64,000 nt of DNA from assembly GCF_000744655.1 (NCBI RefSeq), contig NZ_JQMJ01000004.1, forward strand, positions 2,790,001 to 2,854,000. Reading direction: 5' to 3'. The stretch comes from Streptacidiphilus rugosus AM-16 (lineage in GTDB: Bacteria; Actinomycetota; Actinomycetes; Streptomycetales; Streptomycetaceae). The position numbers and the translations under genes were made by a program. Below, one piece after another: positions 35,670-43,655 of the stretch. Each line of letters opens with the position of its first letter. Positions within the stretch are counted from its first letter, which is position 1. A model generated the notes under the pieces. The model was given only the letters and a program-made list of their open reading frames with translations. It was not told the DNA's origin and did no database searches.

Positions 35670-36827
35670 TCAGCCGAACAGGCGGGCCAGGACGAGACCG
35701 GCCGCGCCCAGGGCGACCGCATCCGGCCCCGAAGGGGCCACTGAGACCCCGACCGGCTGCCACTCGGGGTCGGGCAGCCGGTCGGCGATCGCCTCACGGA
35801 CGGCACGAAGGTAGAGCTCCGGGGCCGCCACGATCTCGCGGCCGCCGAGCACGATCTCGTCCAGGTCCAGCAGCATGACCAGGTTCGCGACTCCCTCACC
35901 CAACACGCGGGCCGCGGCCTCGCGAGTCGGAGCCGCCGCCCAGATCGCCTCGACGCAGCCCCGGTTGCCGCAGCGGCAGAGGGGGCCCGCCGGGTCGAGG
36001 GTCTGGTGACCGAACTCCCCGGCGTTGGTGCGGGCGCCGCGTTGGACCGCGCCGCCGAGCACCAGGCCGGCTCCGAGGCCGTGGTCGAGATGGATGAAGG
36101 CGCGGTTGGGCGAGCCGAGTGCGCCCAGCACGCCTGCCGTGCTGTCCTTCTCGATCAGGGCGGGCAGTCCGAGGCGCGTGGCGACCTCGTCGCGCAGCCG
36201 CAGCCCGTCCCACGCAGGGGCGCCGGTCACCTGGTGCAACTGGCCCGCCCGCTGGTCGAGCGGTCCGGGTGAGGCGACGCCGATGCCGAGAACGCGTGCG
36301 CGGGGCAGGTCCGCCAGCAGCTCGGTGACCTCGTGCGCGAGCAGGTCGAGCACCCGCTGCGGCCCCCAGCCCGCAAGGTCGACCGGGGCGCGTCGGCTGC
36401 CGGCGACGCCGCCGGCCAGGTCGGCCCGGAGGACGGTCAGCGTGTCCCGGCCGAGCTGGGCGCCGACGGCCCAGCGGGCCTCGGGAACCAGGGTGAGCAT
36501 GGTGCGCGGCTTGCCTCCGGTGGAGGCTCCTCTCCCGGCCTCCGCCAGCAAGCCGTCCTGGGCGAGCCGATGGACGATCTTGCTGATCGCCTGGGCGGTG
36601 AGGCCCGAAGCGCGGGCGAGCTCGACCCGGCTCACCCCCTCCGCCCCTGCGGCCCGAATCAGGGACAGCACGGCCGCCGCGTTGTGATCCCGCAGCGAGG
36701 TGAGGTTCGCGCCGACTGGGCTCACCTGGGACGCAGGGCCCTCGAGGATCGCGGGGCCTTCCGGGATTGCCCGGCCTGCGGGTGTGGAAGGAGGGGGCAC
36801 AGATCGATTATGCGGGTTGCTTGCCAC
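35670..36827 (-). CDS. ROK family transcriptional regulator
   Basis: 385 aa. Winged helix at about residues 42-105 (DHNAAAVLSLIRAAGAEGVS, ELARASGLTAQAISKIVHRL), then a ROK sugar-kinase-like domain with GVASPGPLDQRAG, DHGLGAGLVLGG, NAGEFGHQTLDP and the zinc motif CRCGNRGCVEAI. Likely a sugar-responsive repressor. It is divergent from the oxidoreductase gene with only 29 bp between the starts, and the gap is filled by a dyad. GTG 36827 has no strong ribosome binding site. Confidence 0.85.
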   Translation of the reverse strand: MASNPHNRSVPPPSTPAGRAIPEGPAILEGPASQVSPVGANLTSLRDHNAAAVLSLIRAAGAEGVSRVELARASGLTAQAISKIVHRLAQDGLLAEAGRGASTGGKPRTMLTLVPEARWAVGAQLGRDTLTVLRADLAGGVAGSRRAPVDLAGWGPQRVLDLLAHEVTELLADLPRARVLGIGVASPGPLDQRAGQLHQVTGAPAWDGLRLRDEVATRLGLPALIEKDSTAGVLGALGSPNRAFIHLDHGLGAGLVLGGAVQRGARTNAGEFGHQTLDPAGPLCRCGNRGCVEAIWAAAPTREAAARVLGEGVANLVMLLDLDEIVLGGREIVAAPELYLRAVREAIADRLPDPEWQPVGVSVAPSGPDAVALGAAGLVLARLFG

Positions 36828-36850
36828 TTAATCCACAGTGTTGTTTAACT
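36826..36850. promoter_or_regulatory. Dyad filling the ROK/oxidoreductase gap
   Basis: 25-bp imperfect palindrome with TTAA at both ends (36828-36831 and 36845-36848) and an ACA.TGT core. Nine of twelve base pairs are symmetric. AT-rich TTAA/TTAA dyads are typical of ROK regulator sites. It overlaps the start of the regulator and ends 6 bp before the oxidoreductase start. Confidence 0.65.
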
Positions 36851-36856
36851 GGGAGC

Positions 36857-37924
36857 ATGGCGAACAGCACACAGAGCAGCCCCGCACCGCTGCGCGTAGG
36901 CCTCATCGGCTACGGCATCGCGGGCGCGGTGTTCCACGCACCCCTGATCGCGACGACACCCGGCCTGGAGCTGACGGCCGTCGTCACGGCGAACCCCGAG
37001 CGGCGGGCCCAGGCCGCAGCCCGGCATCCGCAGGCGCGCCTGCTCTCCAGCGCCGACGAGCTGTGGCCGCTCGGCGTGGATCTGGTCGTCGTCGCCTCGC
37101 CGAACCGCACCCACATCCCGCTGGCCACCGCCGCGCTCACCGCCGGCATGCCGGTGGTCGTCGACAAGCCGCTCGCCGCCACCGCGGCCGAGGGCGCGGC
37201 GCTCGCCGACCTCGCCGAGGCACGCGGGCTCATGCTGAGCGTCTTTCAGAACCGGCGCTGGGACGGCGACTTCCTTACCGTCGCCGAGCTGGTGCGGTCG
37301 GGCGGGCTGGGCCGGGTGCACCGCTTCGAGTCCCGCTTCGAGCGCTGGCGGCCGAAGCTGAAGGGCGGCTGGCGCGAGCTTGGCGACCCTGCGGAGGCGG
37401 GCGGCCTCCTCTACGACCTCGGCAGCCACCTGGTCGACCAGGCGCTCACGCTCTTCGGCCCGGCCGCGAGCGTCTACGCCGAGCTGGACGTGCGTCGCGA
37501 GGGCGCCCAGGCCGACGACGACTCCTTCGTCGCCCTCACCCACGCCGACGGCACCCGCTCCCACCTGTGGATGAGCGCGACCGCCGCCGAACTCGGCCCA
37601 CGCTTCCGGGTCCTGGGCAGCGAGGCCGGCTACGTCAGCTACGGTCTCGACGGCCAGGAGGACGCCCTCCGCGAGGGCCGGACGCCCGCGGACGCGGGCT
37701 GGGGCGAGACACCGGCCGGGCTCTTCGGCCGCCTCGGCACGGTCGACGACTCCGTCGCCCACCCGACCCTGCCCGGCGCGTACCAGGAGTACTACGCGGG
37801 CGTCGTCGAGGCGCTGCACGGACGTGCGGCGGCGCCGGTCGAGCCGCGGGACGCGGTGGCCGCGCTCATCGTGCTGGAGGCGGCCCGCCGCTCCGCCGCC
37901 GAGGGCCGGACGGTGACGCTGTGA
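36857..37924 (+). CDS. Gfo/Idh/MocA family NAD(P)-dependent oxidoreductase
   Basis: 355 aa. Rossmann motif LRVGLIGYGIAGAVFHAPLI at residues about 12-31, the DKPLAATAAEGAAL loop (Lys of the EKP-type motif) and the C-terminal substrate domain with LYDLGSHLVDQALTLFG, containing the active-site His in GSHLVD. Probably oxidises or reduces a sugar or inositol. It overlaps the next gene by GTGA and is divergent from a ROK regulator, so sugar control is likely. Confidence 0.88.
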   Translation: MANSTQSSPAPLRVGLIGYGIAGAVFHAPLIATTPGLELTAVVTANPERRAQAAARHPQARLLSSADELWPLGVDLVVVASPNRTHIPLATAALTAGMPVVVDKPLAATAAEGAALADLAEARGLMLSVFQNRRWDGDFLTVAELVRSGGLGRVHRFESRFERWRPKLKGGWRELGDPAEAGGLLYDLGSHLVDQALTLFGPAASVYAELDVRREGAQADDDSFVALTHADGTRSHLWMSATAAELGPRFRVLGSEAGYVSYGLDGQEDALREGRTPADAGWGETPAGLFGRLGTVDDSVAHPTLPGAYQEYYAGVVEALHGRAAAPVEPRDAVAALIVLEAARRSAAEGRTVTL

Positions 37925-38379
37925 CCACCACCGCCGAGCTGGTCGAGCAGGAGAGCCGCCTGCAGTTCGCCCGCTTCAGCAACGAGGACGCCTGGAGGCT
38001 CGGCTGCCTGCTCGTCGACATGGCCAGGGAACGCGAGCTCCCCGTGACGATCGACATCCGTCGCGGTGACCAGCAGCTCTTCCACTGCGCGATGCCGGGC
38101 ACCTGCGCCGACAACGACGCCTGGATCGAACGGAAGATCAGGGTCGTCCGGCGCTACGGCGCGAGTTCGTACCTGGTCGGGCAGCGCTTCAGGGAGCAGG
38201 GCAGCAGCTTCGAGGAGAAGTCCCGGCTGGACCCCGACCGCTATGCCGCCCACGGCGGTGCGTTCCCCGTCGTGGTCGTCGACGCGGGCCTGGTGGGCAC
38301 GGTCGCGGTCTCCGGGCTGCGGCAGCTGGCCGACCACAAGCTCGTGGTCGAAGCCCTGGAGAAGTTCCTGGAGGGCTGA
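37921..38379 (+). CDS. UPF0303/HbpS-GlcG-like (heme-degrading-domain) protein
   Basis: 152 aa from GTG 37921, overlapping the stop of the oxidoreductase gene by 4 bp. The pattern FSNEDAWRLGCLLVDMARER, LPVTIDIRRGDQQLFHCAMP, GTCADNDAWIERKIRVVRRY, HGGAFPVVV and GTVAVSGLRQLADHKLVVEA matches the UPF0303 branch of the GlcG/HbpS fold. Some relatives bind heme or cobalamin. It is probably translationally coupled to the oxidoreductase; a joint metabolic role is inference. Confidence 0.82.
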   Translation: MTTTAELVEQESRLQFARFSNEDAWRLGCLLVDMARERELPVTIDIRRGDQQLFHCAMPGTCADNDAWIERKIRVVRRYGASSYLVGQRFREQGSSFEEKSRLDPDRYAAHGGAFPVVVVDAGLVGTVAVSGLRQLADHKLVVEALEKFLEG

Positions 38380-38393
38380 CCGACGCGCCTAAC

Positions 38394-38421
38394 GCCTGCG
38401 CCTCGGGACGGAGGCGCAGGC
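38394..38421. terminator. Bidirectional terminator between convergent genes
   Basis: A perfect 11-bp stem, GCCTGCGCCTC with GAGGCGCAGGC, loop of 6 bases. It lies between the UPF0303 stop (38379) and the phosphatase stop (38484). Confidence 0.75.
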
Positions 38422-38483
38422 CCGGGGCGGTCGGCGGCCTCACGTCCGGGCCGAGCGCCGACCCGGCTGCCGCGCGGCGCGGC

Positions 38484-39122
38484 TCAGTCGAGGTGGGCGG
38501 CGTCGTTCCAGCGTTCGACGGCGCGGGCACCGTACTCCCAGGTCAGGACGGAGAGGGTGGCCGGTCCGAGCTTGAAGCGCTGGGCGTACTCGGGAGGCAG
38601 CCCGAGCCAGCGCGCGGTGAGGATGCGCAGCAGGTGGCCGTGGGCGAAGACGACGAGGTCGCGGTCGGCCGGGTGCATCACCGTGGTGTCCGGGTCCGGC
38701 ACACCCGCGCGGGCGTCGACGTCGGCGAGGAAGTCGTCCACGCGTCCGCAGACCTCCGCGAGCTTCTCGCCGCCGGGGACTCCGTCGCGCCAGATCAGCC
38801 AGCCGGGCTGCGTCTCTGCTCGGATCGCGGGGCCGGTCAGGCCCTCGTACTGGCCGTAGTCCCACTCCAGCAGGCGCTCGTCGGTACGGAGCCGGTCACC
38901 GAAGCCGGCCAGCTCGGCGGTCTCGCGGGCCCGGGACAGCGGGCTGCTGACCACCTCGGCCTGCGGCAGCCCTCCCCACGGCTCGGCCGACAGCCGCGCG
39001 CCGAGTCGGCGACCCATCTCACGCCCCTCGTCCGTCAGCGGGACGTCGGTGCGCCCGGTGTGCCGCCCAGTGGCCGACCACGCGGTCTCACCGTGCCGGA
39101 CCAGCAGAATCCGCGCGGGCAT
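38484..39122 (-). CDS. Histidine phosphatase (phosphoglycerate mutase-like)
   Basis: 212 aa. GGAGGA precedes ATG 39122. Catalytic RHGET motif in ILLVRHGETAWSATGRHTGR, second Arg in SSPLSRARETAEL, Glu in LLEWDYGQYEGLT and second His in VVFAHGHLLRIL. Single-domain acid-phosphatase-type enzyme of the GpmB/CobC class; the substrate cannot be predicted. Confidence 0.9.
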   Translation of the reverse strand: MPARILLVRHGETAWSATGRHTGRTDVPLTDEGREMGRRLGARLSAEPWGGLPQAEVVSSPLSRARETAELAGFGDRLRTDERLLEWDYGQYEGLTGPAIRAETQPGWLIWRDGVPGGEKLAEVCGRVDDFLADVDARAGVPDPDTTVMHPADRDLVVFAHGHLLRILTARWLGLPPEYAQRFKLGPATLSVLTWEYGARAVERWNDAAHLD

Positions 39123-39253
39123 GAGAGTCCTCCAAACATCATGGCAACGCCCCCGGTCACCTCCATGATCCCCGACCCACCGAGCCCCCGCCGCCACCCG
39201 GCCCCCTGCCGGCGGGGCTGAGCGCCTGCGGCCTGCGCAGCCGCCGGACGGGA

Positions 39254-39785
39254 GACGGCCCGGACGCCGTCGGCTCGCTGGGCGGGAACAGCCACGACCG
39301 CTTCCGGTGCCCCCGGCCCGGCCGTCACCGGCCGGCACAGCCACCGGGACAGCCCGGCCCGCGCGACCTGGACACCGCTCGAAGTCACACGCTGCCGCCG
39401 CCCGTGACCGCTCGTCGGTGCCGGCCCACCCCCGCTCGGGTCCCGATCACGCCCGAGAAACCCGGATGCCGACGCCCTCGGGCGGGAGAGCGTGCCGTCA
39501 GGGCAGGCGACGGCCCCAGATGCCGTCGGCTTCCGGAGCCGGAACAGTCACGATCGCCCGGCGGCCCGGCCGCGACACGTGCTGCGGCCGGCACCGGCCG
39601 GCACAGCCACCGGGACAGCCCGGCCCGCGCGACCTGGACACCGCTCGAAGTCACACGCTGCGCCGACCAGGGCCGCTCGTCGGCCACGGCCCCACCGCCG
39701 CTCGGGTCCCCAGGGCGCCCAAGGCCTGGATCCCGACGCGCCCCGACGGGCGGCGACGCGCGCCGGGTGTCGGTTCGGGCGTGGG
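39254..39785. repeat. Two tandem copies of a diverged 265-bp unit with an identical 70-bp core
   Basis: The gene-free gap between the phosphatase and TetR genes is a duplication. Copy 1 begins near 39254 and copy 2 near 39509. A 70-bp core at 39326-39395 is repeated without a mismatch at 39592-39661, while the flanks are clearly related but diverged. On the minus strand both cores could encode the peptide VTSSGVQVARAGLSRWLCRP, but nothing else supports a gene. Confidence 0.85.
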
Positions 39786-39786
39786 C

Positions 39787-40497
39787 TCAGGTGCAGCGGG
39801 AGGGGAGGTGGCGGAGTCCGGCGAGGATCAGGTCGAGGCCATACTCGTACTGGCCCGGGCCGTCCTCCGTCGTGGCCAGGATCTCCGGGGCGAGATCGGC
39901 GAGGTGCGGGTAGTGCTCCGGCGGCAGCGCCGCGATACGGCTGCGGAACATCTCCACCGCCTCCGGGCGGGAGCAGACCCGGATCTCGCGGAGGGCCGAG
40001 CCGATGGTGAAGCGCGAGAGCGTGCCGTACGCGCGGGCCGCGTCCTCGCGGTTCAGACCGCCCTCGCACAGCAGGCCGAGCATCCGGTCCATCGAGGCGG
40101 TCGCCACGTCGACGAAGTCGTCCTGCGCGGTGGACTCGGCCAGCAGCCTCAGGACCGCGGGGCGGCCGGTGAACAGGTCGTGCACGGCGAGGCAGGCGGC
40201 GCGGAGCTGCTGGTCCCAGCTGCCCTCGGTGCTCGGCGGCGTGTAGGCCGCCAGGACGCGGTCGCGCGCCGCGCGGAAGAGCTCGTCCTTGCCGCGGAAG
40301 TAGGTGTACAGAGCCATGGTGCCGACGCCGAGGTCCTCGGCCAGGGCACGCATCGAGAAGGCCTCCAGGCCCTTCTCGTCCATCAGCCGCAGGGCGTGAT
40401 CGATGATCAGCTCGGCGCTCAGCGAACCCCGTGGCGCACGCGACCGACGCGCGGGCCTGGGCGGCGCGACGGTGGCGACGGACTGCTCGGAGGGCAT
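39787..40497 (-). CDS. TetR family regulator
   Basis: 236 aa from ATG 40497; in-frame GTG 40548 would add 17 residues but would enter the operator region. HTH: LSAELIIDHALRLMDEKGLE, FSMRALAEDLGVGTMALYTY, then FRGKDELF. The C-terminal half has a TetR_C-like ligand domain. The gene is divergent from a PAP2 gene over a repeated CGTAC operator; local repression of itself and PAP2 is likely. Confidence 0.85.
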   Translation of the reverse strand: MPSEQSVATVAPPRPARRSRAPRGSLSAELIIDHALRLMDEKGLEAFSMRALAEDLGVGTMALYTYFRGKDELFRAARDRVLAAYTPPSTEGSWDQQLRAACLAVHDLFTGRPAVLRLLAESTAQDDFVDVATASMDRMLGLLCEGGLNREDAARAYGTLSRFTIGSALREIRVCSRPEAVEMFRSRIAALPPEHYPHLADLAPEILATTEDGPGQYEYGLDLILAGLRHLPSRCT

Positions 40498-40577
40498 GTC
40501 TGGAGCGTACACATGCCTGGTAAACGCCACCTTGCGGGCTCCCGCCAACGCTCTTCGGGGCGGTGGTCGACCGCTCT

Positions 40578-40606
40578 AACGTACAGCGTACGGTAGGGCG
40601 TACGTT
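40578..40606. promoter_or_regulatory. CGTAC-repeat operator between TetR and PAP2 genes
   Basis: AACGTAC (40578-40584) and GTACGTT (40600-40606) are perfect 7-bp arms. A further CGTACG palindrome lies between them (40587-40592). Three regularly spaced CGTAC elements suggest cooperative TetR binding. Confidence 0.65.
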
Positions 40607-40696
40607 TTCACCCGACCGTCCCGGCCGTACCTCGCCGCACACGGTCACCACACGTCCCGCACACGTTCAACCGCCCACGTCGCACGGAGCCCGCAG

Positions 40697-41521
40697 ATGT
40701 CCACCGCCACCACGACCGCCCCTCGGGCGGAGGACTCTCCCACCCCCTCCCCCGGGGTGGCCCGCAGCGGCTGGCTGCGCGAGCTGCTCCTGGTCGCCGG
40801 CGTCTACTTCGCCTACGACGGCAGCCGGCTCCTGGTCCGCAACGGGCTGGAGCGGGCGCAGCGCGACGCCACCCGGCTGCTCGACGTGGAGCAGTGGCTG
40901 CATCTGGACCCCGAGCGCTGGCTGAACGCCGACTTCAGCAGCCACCAGTGGCTGGGCATACCCGCCGACTTCGCCTACGCGACGCTGCACTACGCGGTGA
41001 CCCCGGCCGTCCTGATCTGGCTCTGGCGCAGTCACCGGGCGGTCTACCGACGCGCGCGGACCTGGTTGGGGATCTCCACGGTGCTGGCTCTGGTCGGCTT
41101 CGTGCTCTTCCCGGCCGCACCGCCCAGGCTGCTGCCCGCCTGGTTCGGGTTCACCGACACGATGGCCCAGCACGCGGCCGTCGGCTGGTGGGGCCAGAGC
41201 GCGAGCGCGCCCGCCGGGCTGGGCTCCCTGACGAACGAGTTCGCCGCCATGCCCAGCCTGCATGTCGGCTGGGCGCTCTGGTGCGGCCTGATGCTCTTCG
41301 CCCACGCCAAGGACCGCACCGTGAGGACGCTGGGCCTGCTCTATCCCGTCGTCATCGCCCTGGTGGTGATGGGAACGGCCAACCACTACCTGCTGGACGT
41401 CCTGGCCGGCGCGGGCGTGGTGGTCGTCGGCCGCCTGCTGGTCGGCCCCGCCCTGCGCGCCTGGAACCGCGTCACCGCCCGGAGGCGCGGTCGCACCGCA
41501 CGGCCGTCGCCCTCGCGCTGA
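40697..41521 (+). CDS. PAP2-superfamily (inositol phosphoryl transferase-like) membrane protein
   Basis: 274 aa with about six membrane segments. Acid-phosphatase signature spread over LFPAAPPRLLPAW, AMPSLHVGWALW and GTANHYLLDVLAG (the PSxH and SRxxxxxHxxxD-like elements, with catalytic His in both). This is the layout of the Aur1/Ipt1-like PAP2_3 group. GGAG lies 9 bases before ATG 40697. It may act on phosphoinositol or undecaprenyl lipids. Divergent TetR gene and operator suggest induced expression. Confidence 0.85.
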   Translation: MSTATTTAPRAEDSPTPSPGVARSGWLRELLLVAGVYFAYDGSRLLVRNGLERAQRDATRLLDVEQWLHLDPERWLNADFSSHQWLGIPADFAYATLHYAVTPAVLIWLWRSHRAVYRRARTWLGISTVLALVGFVLFPAAPPRLLPAWFGFTDTMAQHAAVGWWGQSASAPAGLGSLTNEFAAMPSLHVGWALWCGLMLFAHAKDRTVRTLGLLYPVVIALVVMGTANHYLLDVLAGAGVVVVGRLLVGPALRAWNRVTARRRGRTARPSPSR

Positions 41522-41807
41522 ACGGTCGCGACCAGGCGCGCCGGCCCGGCCCGCCACCAACCGTGGCCAACGATGAGGCGTGTCGACCGGCATCGGGATC
41601 TCGACGGTACGCACCACGGCAGGCAGCCGATGCGGTCGCCGCGCCTTCGTCGCCACGCCCCGAGCGCCCCGGGGGAAGGCGACTGGTCCGCCGTACCGAC
41701 TGATCGGTGGATGCCGCCGACGGCCGGCGCGCCGGAGTCTGGACGTGTAGCCCGGTCGCCTCCAGCCGGGCTCTCCCCCACCGCTCCTGCCTCGAAGGGT
41801 CACTGCC

Positions 41808-42365
41808 GTGAAGGACAACAAGGCCACCTCAAGCCCGAACCGTTTCCGTCCCGGCAAGCGTGGCCGCACGCTGATCGCCGGACTGGCCGGTGTCGGCGTC
41901 CTCGCGACCGGACTCGCTCTCGCCGCTCCCCAGGCCAACGCCGCCGAGCCGCTCCCGCAGGGGAAGGTCACCGGATGCTCGGGCACCTGCAGCGAGACCT
42001 TCAAGGTCAAGGACACGACGCAGGACCTCACCGCGACGCTCGTCGATGCCGGCAACCCGACCAACGGCTGGCTCCCGCCGACCCCCAAGGTCGGCGACCA
42101 GCTCAGCCCCACCGCCCCGGGCACCCATGTCTGGGACATGGCCTACCAGCCCCTGTGGGGTGACAGCACGGCGACCGTGACCTACGCGCTGACCGACCCG
42201 ACAGGACACTCCCACGGTGACATCGCCATCGCCATGCGGACCAACATGTTCGGCCGGGGCACCGTGGACTCGTGTGTCTCCAACGACGCGAACATCACCT
42301 GCCAGTGGTCGCACGAGGGTTCTCTGGGATTCGGGACCGTCGACGTCTACCTCGTGCGGAAGTGA
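41808..42365 (+). CDS. Small secreted protein with two probable disulfides
   Basis: 185 aa from GTG 41808, AAGGG upstream. Basic N-terminus and hydrophobic core (RTLIAGLAGVGVLATGLALA) with a likely cut after AAPQANA. The mature part has four cysteines (GCSGTCSETF and SCVSND/ITCQW) and Thr/Val-rich strands, so a secreted beta-sandwich is plausible. No known domain recognised; no neighbour hints at function. Confidence 0.6.
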   Translation: MKDNKATSSPNRFRPGKRGRTLIAGLAGVGVLATGLALAAPQANAAEPLPQGKVTGCSGTCSETFKVKDTTQDLTATLVDAGNPTNGWLPPTPKVGDQLSPTAPGTHVWDMAYQPLWGDSTATVTYALTDPTGHSHGDIAIAMRTNMFGRGTVDSCVSNDANITCQWSHEGSLGFGTVDVYLVRK

Positions 42366-42482
42366 CCGCAGCGTCGCCGTGCACCGGCGCGATCCCGCGG
42401 GCCCTCCACCGGGGCCGTCCACCTGCGCGGACGCGCCGACCGCACACCGTTGTCAGCGACAGGTGCAACACTGGCGGGCACC

Positions 42483-43655
42483 ATGAACCACTCGACGCAC
42501 ACGCGGGTCGACCCGCACCTCACCCCGCTCGAATCGCGCCTCGCCGCGCTCCGCGGGGACGCCGCCGCGCGGAGCATGGACGCGCGGGCGCTGGCCGCAC
42601 TCGCGGCGAATCCCGGCTGCGGCCGACGGGCCGTACTGGACGCCGCCGGGGTGGACAAGGCGGCGCTGGCCACGCGTCTGGGCAGCCCCGTGGCGTTCGG
42701 GCAGTCGCCGTTCGCGATCACCCGTGGGCTCGCCTTCGAACGGCGCCTGCGCGCGGACCACTGCGCCGAACTGGTCGCCCTGCTCCGCGCCCGGCTGCTG
42801 CCTGAGGCGTCCGAGCAGGCTCCGGTCGAGGTGCCGGATCTGCTGGTCGGCGAGGGGCTCGCGGTGCGCGCGGCGCGCACCCGCGCGGCGCTGGCGGACG
42901 CGACGAAGTCGGCGGAGCACGACGGGGCGTGGACGCTGCTCGACCATCCGCTGCTCCGGCTGGAGGTGGCCGGGTCCACGGTGTCCCTGGAGCCCGACGC
43001 CGTCGTGGTCCGGCCGGACGGGCGGTGGACGGTGGTGGAGATCAAGTCCTTCCCGATCCTGGACGGCGGCGCCGATCCGGCCAAGGTCGGCGCCGCCGCC
43101 CGGCAGGCCGCGGTCTACGTGCTGGCGCTGCGGGCGACGGCGGCCGCGCTCGACGGCGTCACCCTGCCCACGTCCCCCTACGCCGAACCGGAAGGCCTGG
43201 CCGCCGCACCGACCACGACGGGGCTGCTGGTCTGCCCGCGGGACTTCTCGAACGTGCCGGTGGCCGCGCCGGTCGATCTGCGCAAGCAGCTCGCGGTGAC
43301 GCAACGTCAGCTCGCACGTCTGACACGGGTCGAGCAGTTGCTGGCCACCCTGCCGGCCGGTGCACGGCTGGACGAGGAGCCGACCGCGGTCGATGCGCTG
43401 GCGCACGCCTACAGCCCGGACTGCCTCGCCGCCTGCGAGCTCGCCTTCCACTGCCGCGCCCAGGCCCGCGAGGCGGGCGCGGTGGAGACCCTCGGCCGGG
43501 GCGTGCGCGGCGAGCTCGGCAGCCTCACCACCGTCTCCGCCGCCCTCACCGCGACCACCCCAGGCGGTTCCCTCGCCCGCGCCGCCCAACTGCGCCACGA
43601 GGCGCTGACGGCGGCCGGCGCCCGGACCGCGTCGGGCGAGGGGTGCCTGCGATGA
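42483..43655 (+). CDS. RecB/Cas4-like PD-(D/E)XK nuclease with probable Fe-S cluster
   Basis: 390 aa. Nuclease motifs in the right order: GLAFERRL (about residue 82), SLEPDAVVV (Asp172), TVVEIKSF (Glu186, Lys188) and RQAAVYV, the QxxxY motif of RecB/Cas4 nucleases (Gln208, Tyr212). One Cys near the N-terminus (NPGCGRRAVLD, Cys46) and three near the end (DCLAACELAFHC; Cys314, 318, 324) mimic the four-Cys iron-sulfur arrangement of Cas4, AddB and Dna2, but with C-x3-C-x5-C in place of C-x2-C-x5-C. Its stop overlaps the next start (ATGA). With the downstream helicase this looks like a split Dna2-type nuclease-helicase. Confidence 0.78.
   Translation: MNHSTHTRVDPHLTPLESRLAALRGDAAARSMDARALAALAANPGCGRRAVLDAAGVDKAALATRLGSPVAFGQSPFAITRGLAFERRLRADHCAELVALLRARLLPEASEQAPVEVPDLLVGEGLAVRAARTRAALADATKSAEHDGAWTLLDHPLLRLEVAGSTVSLEPDAVVVRPDGRWTVVEIKSFPILDGGADPAKVGAAARQAAVYVLALRATAAALDGVTLPTSPYAEPEGLAAAPTTTGLLVCPRDFSNVPVAAPVDLRKQLAVTQRQLARLTRVEQLLATLPAGARLDEEPTAVDALAHAYSPDCLAACELAFHCRAQAREAGAVETLGRGVRGELGSLTTVSAALTATTPGGSLARAAQLRHEALTAAGARTASGEGCLR

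Noticed and set aside
37264-37284. Apparent TTA codon in the oxidoreductase gene
   Set aside because: The frame reads TTC CTT ACC there, so TTA spans two codons.
42483-43655. Cas4 as part of a CRISPR system
   Set aside because: No Cas1, Cas2 or effector is present; the operon partners are a helicase and an unknown protein.
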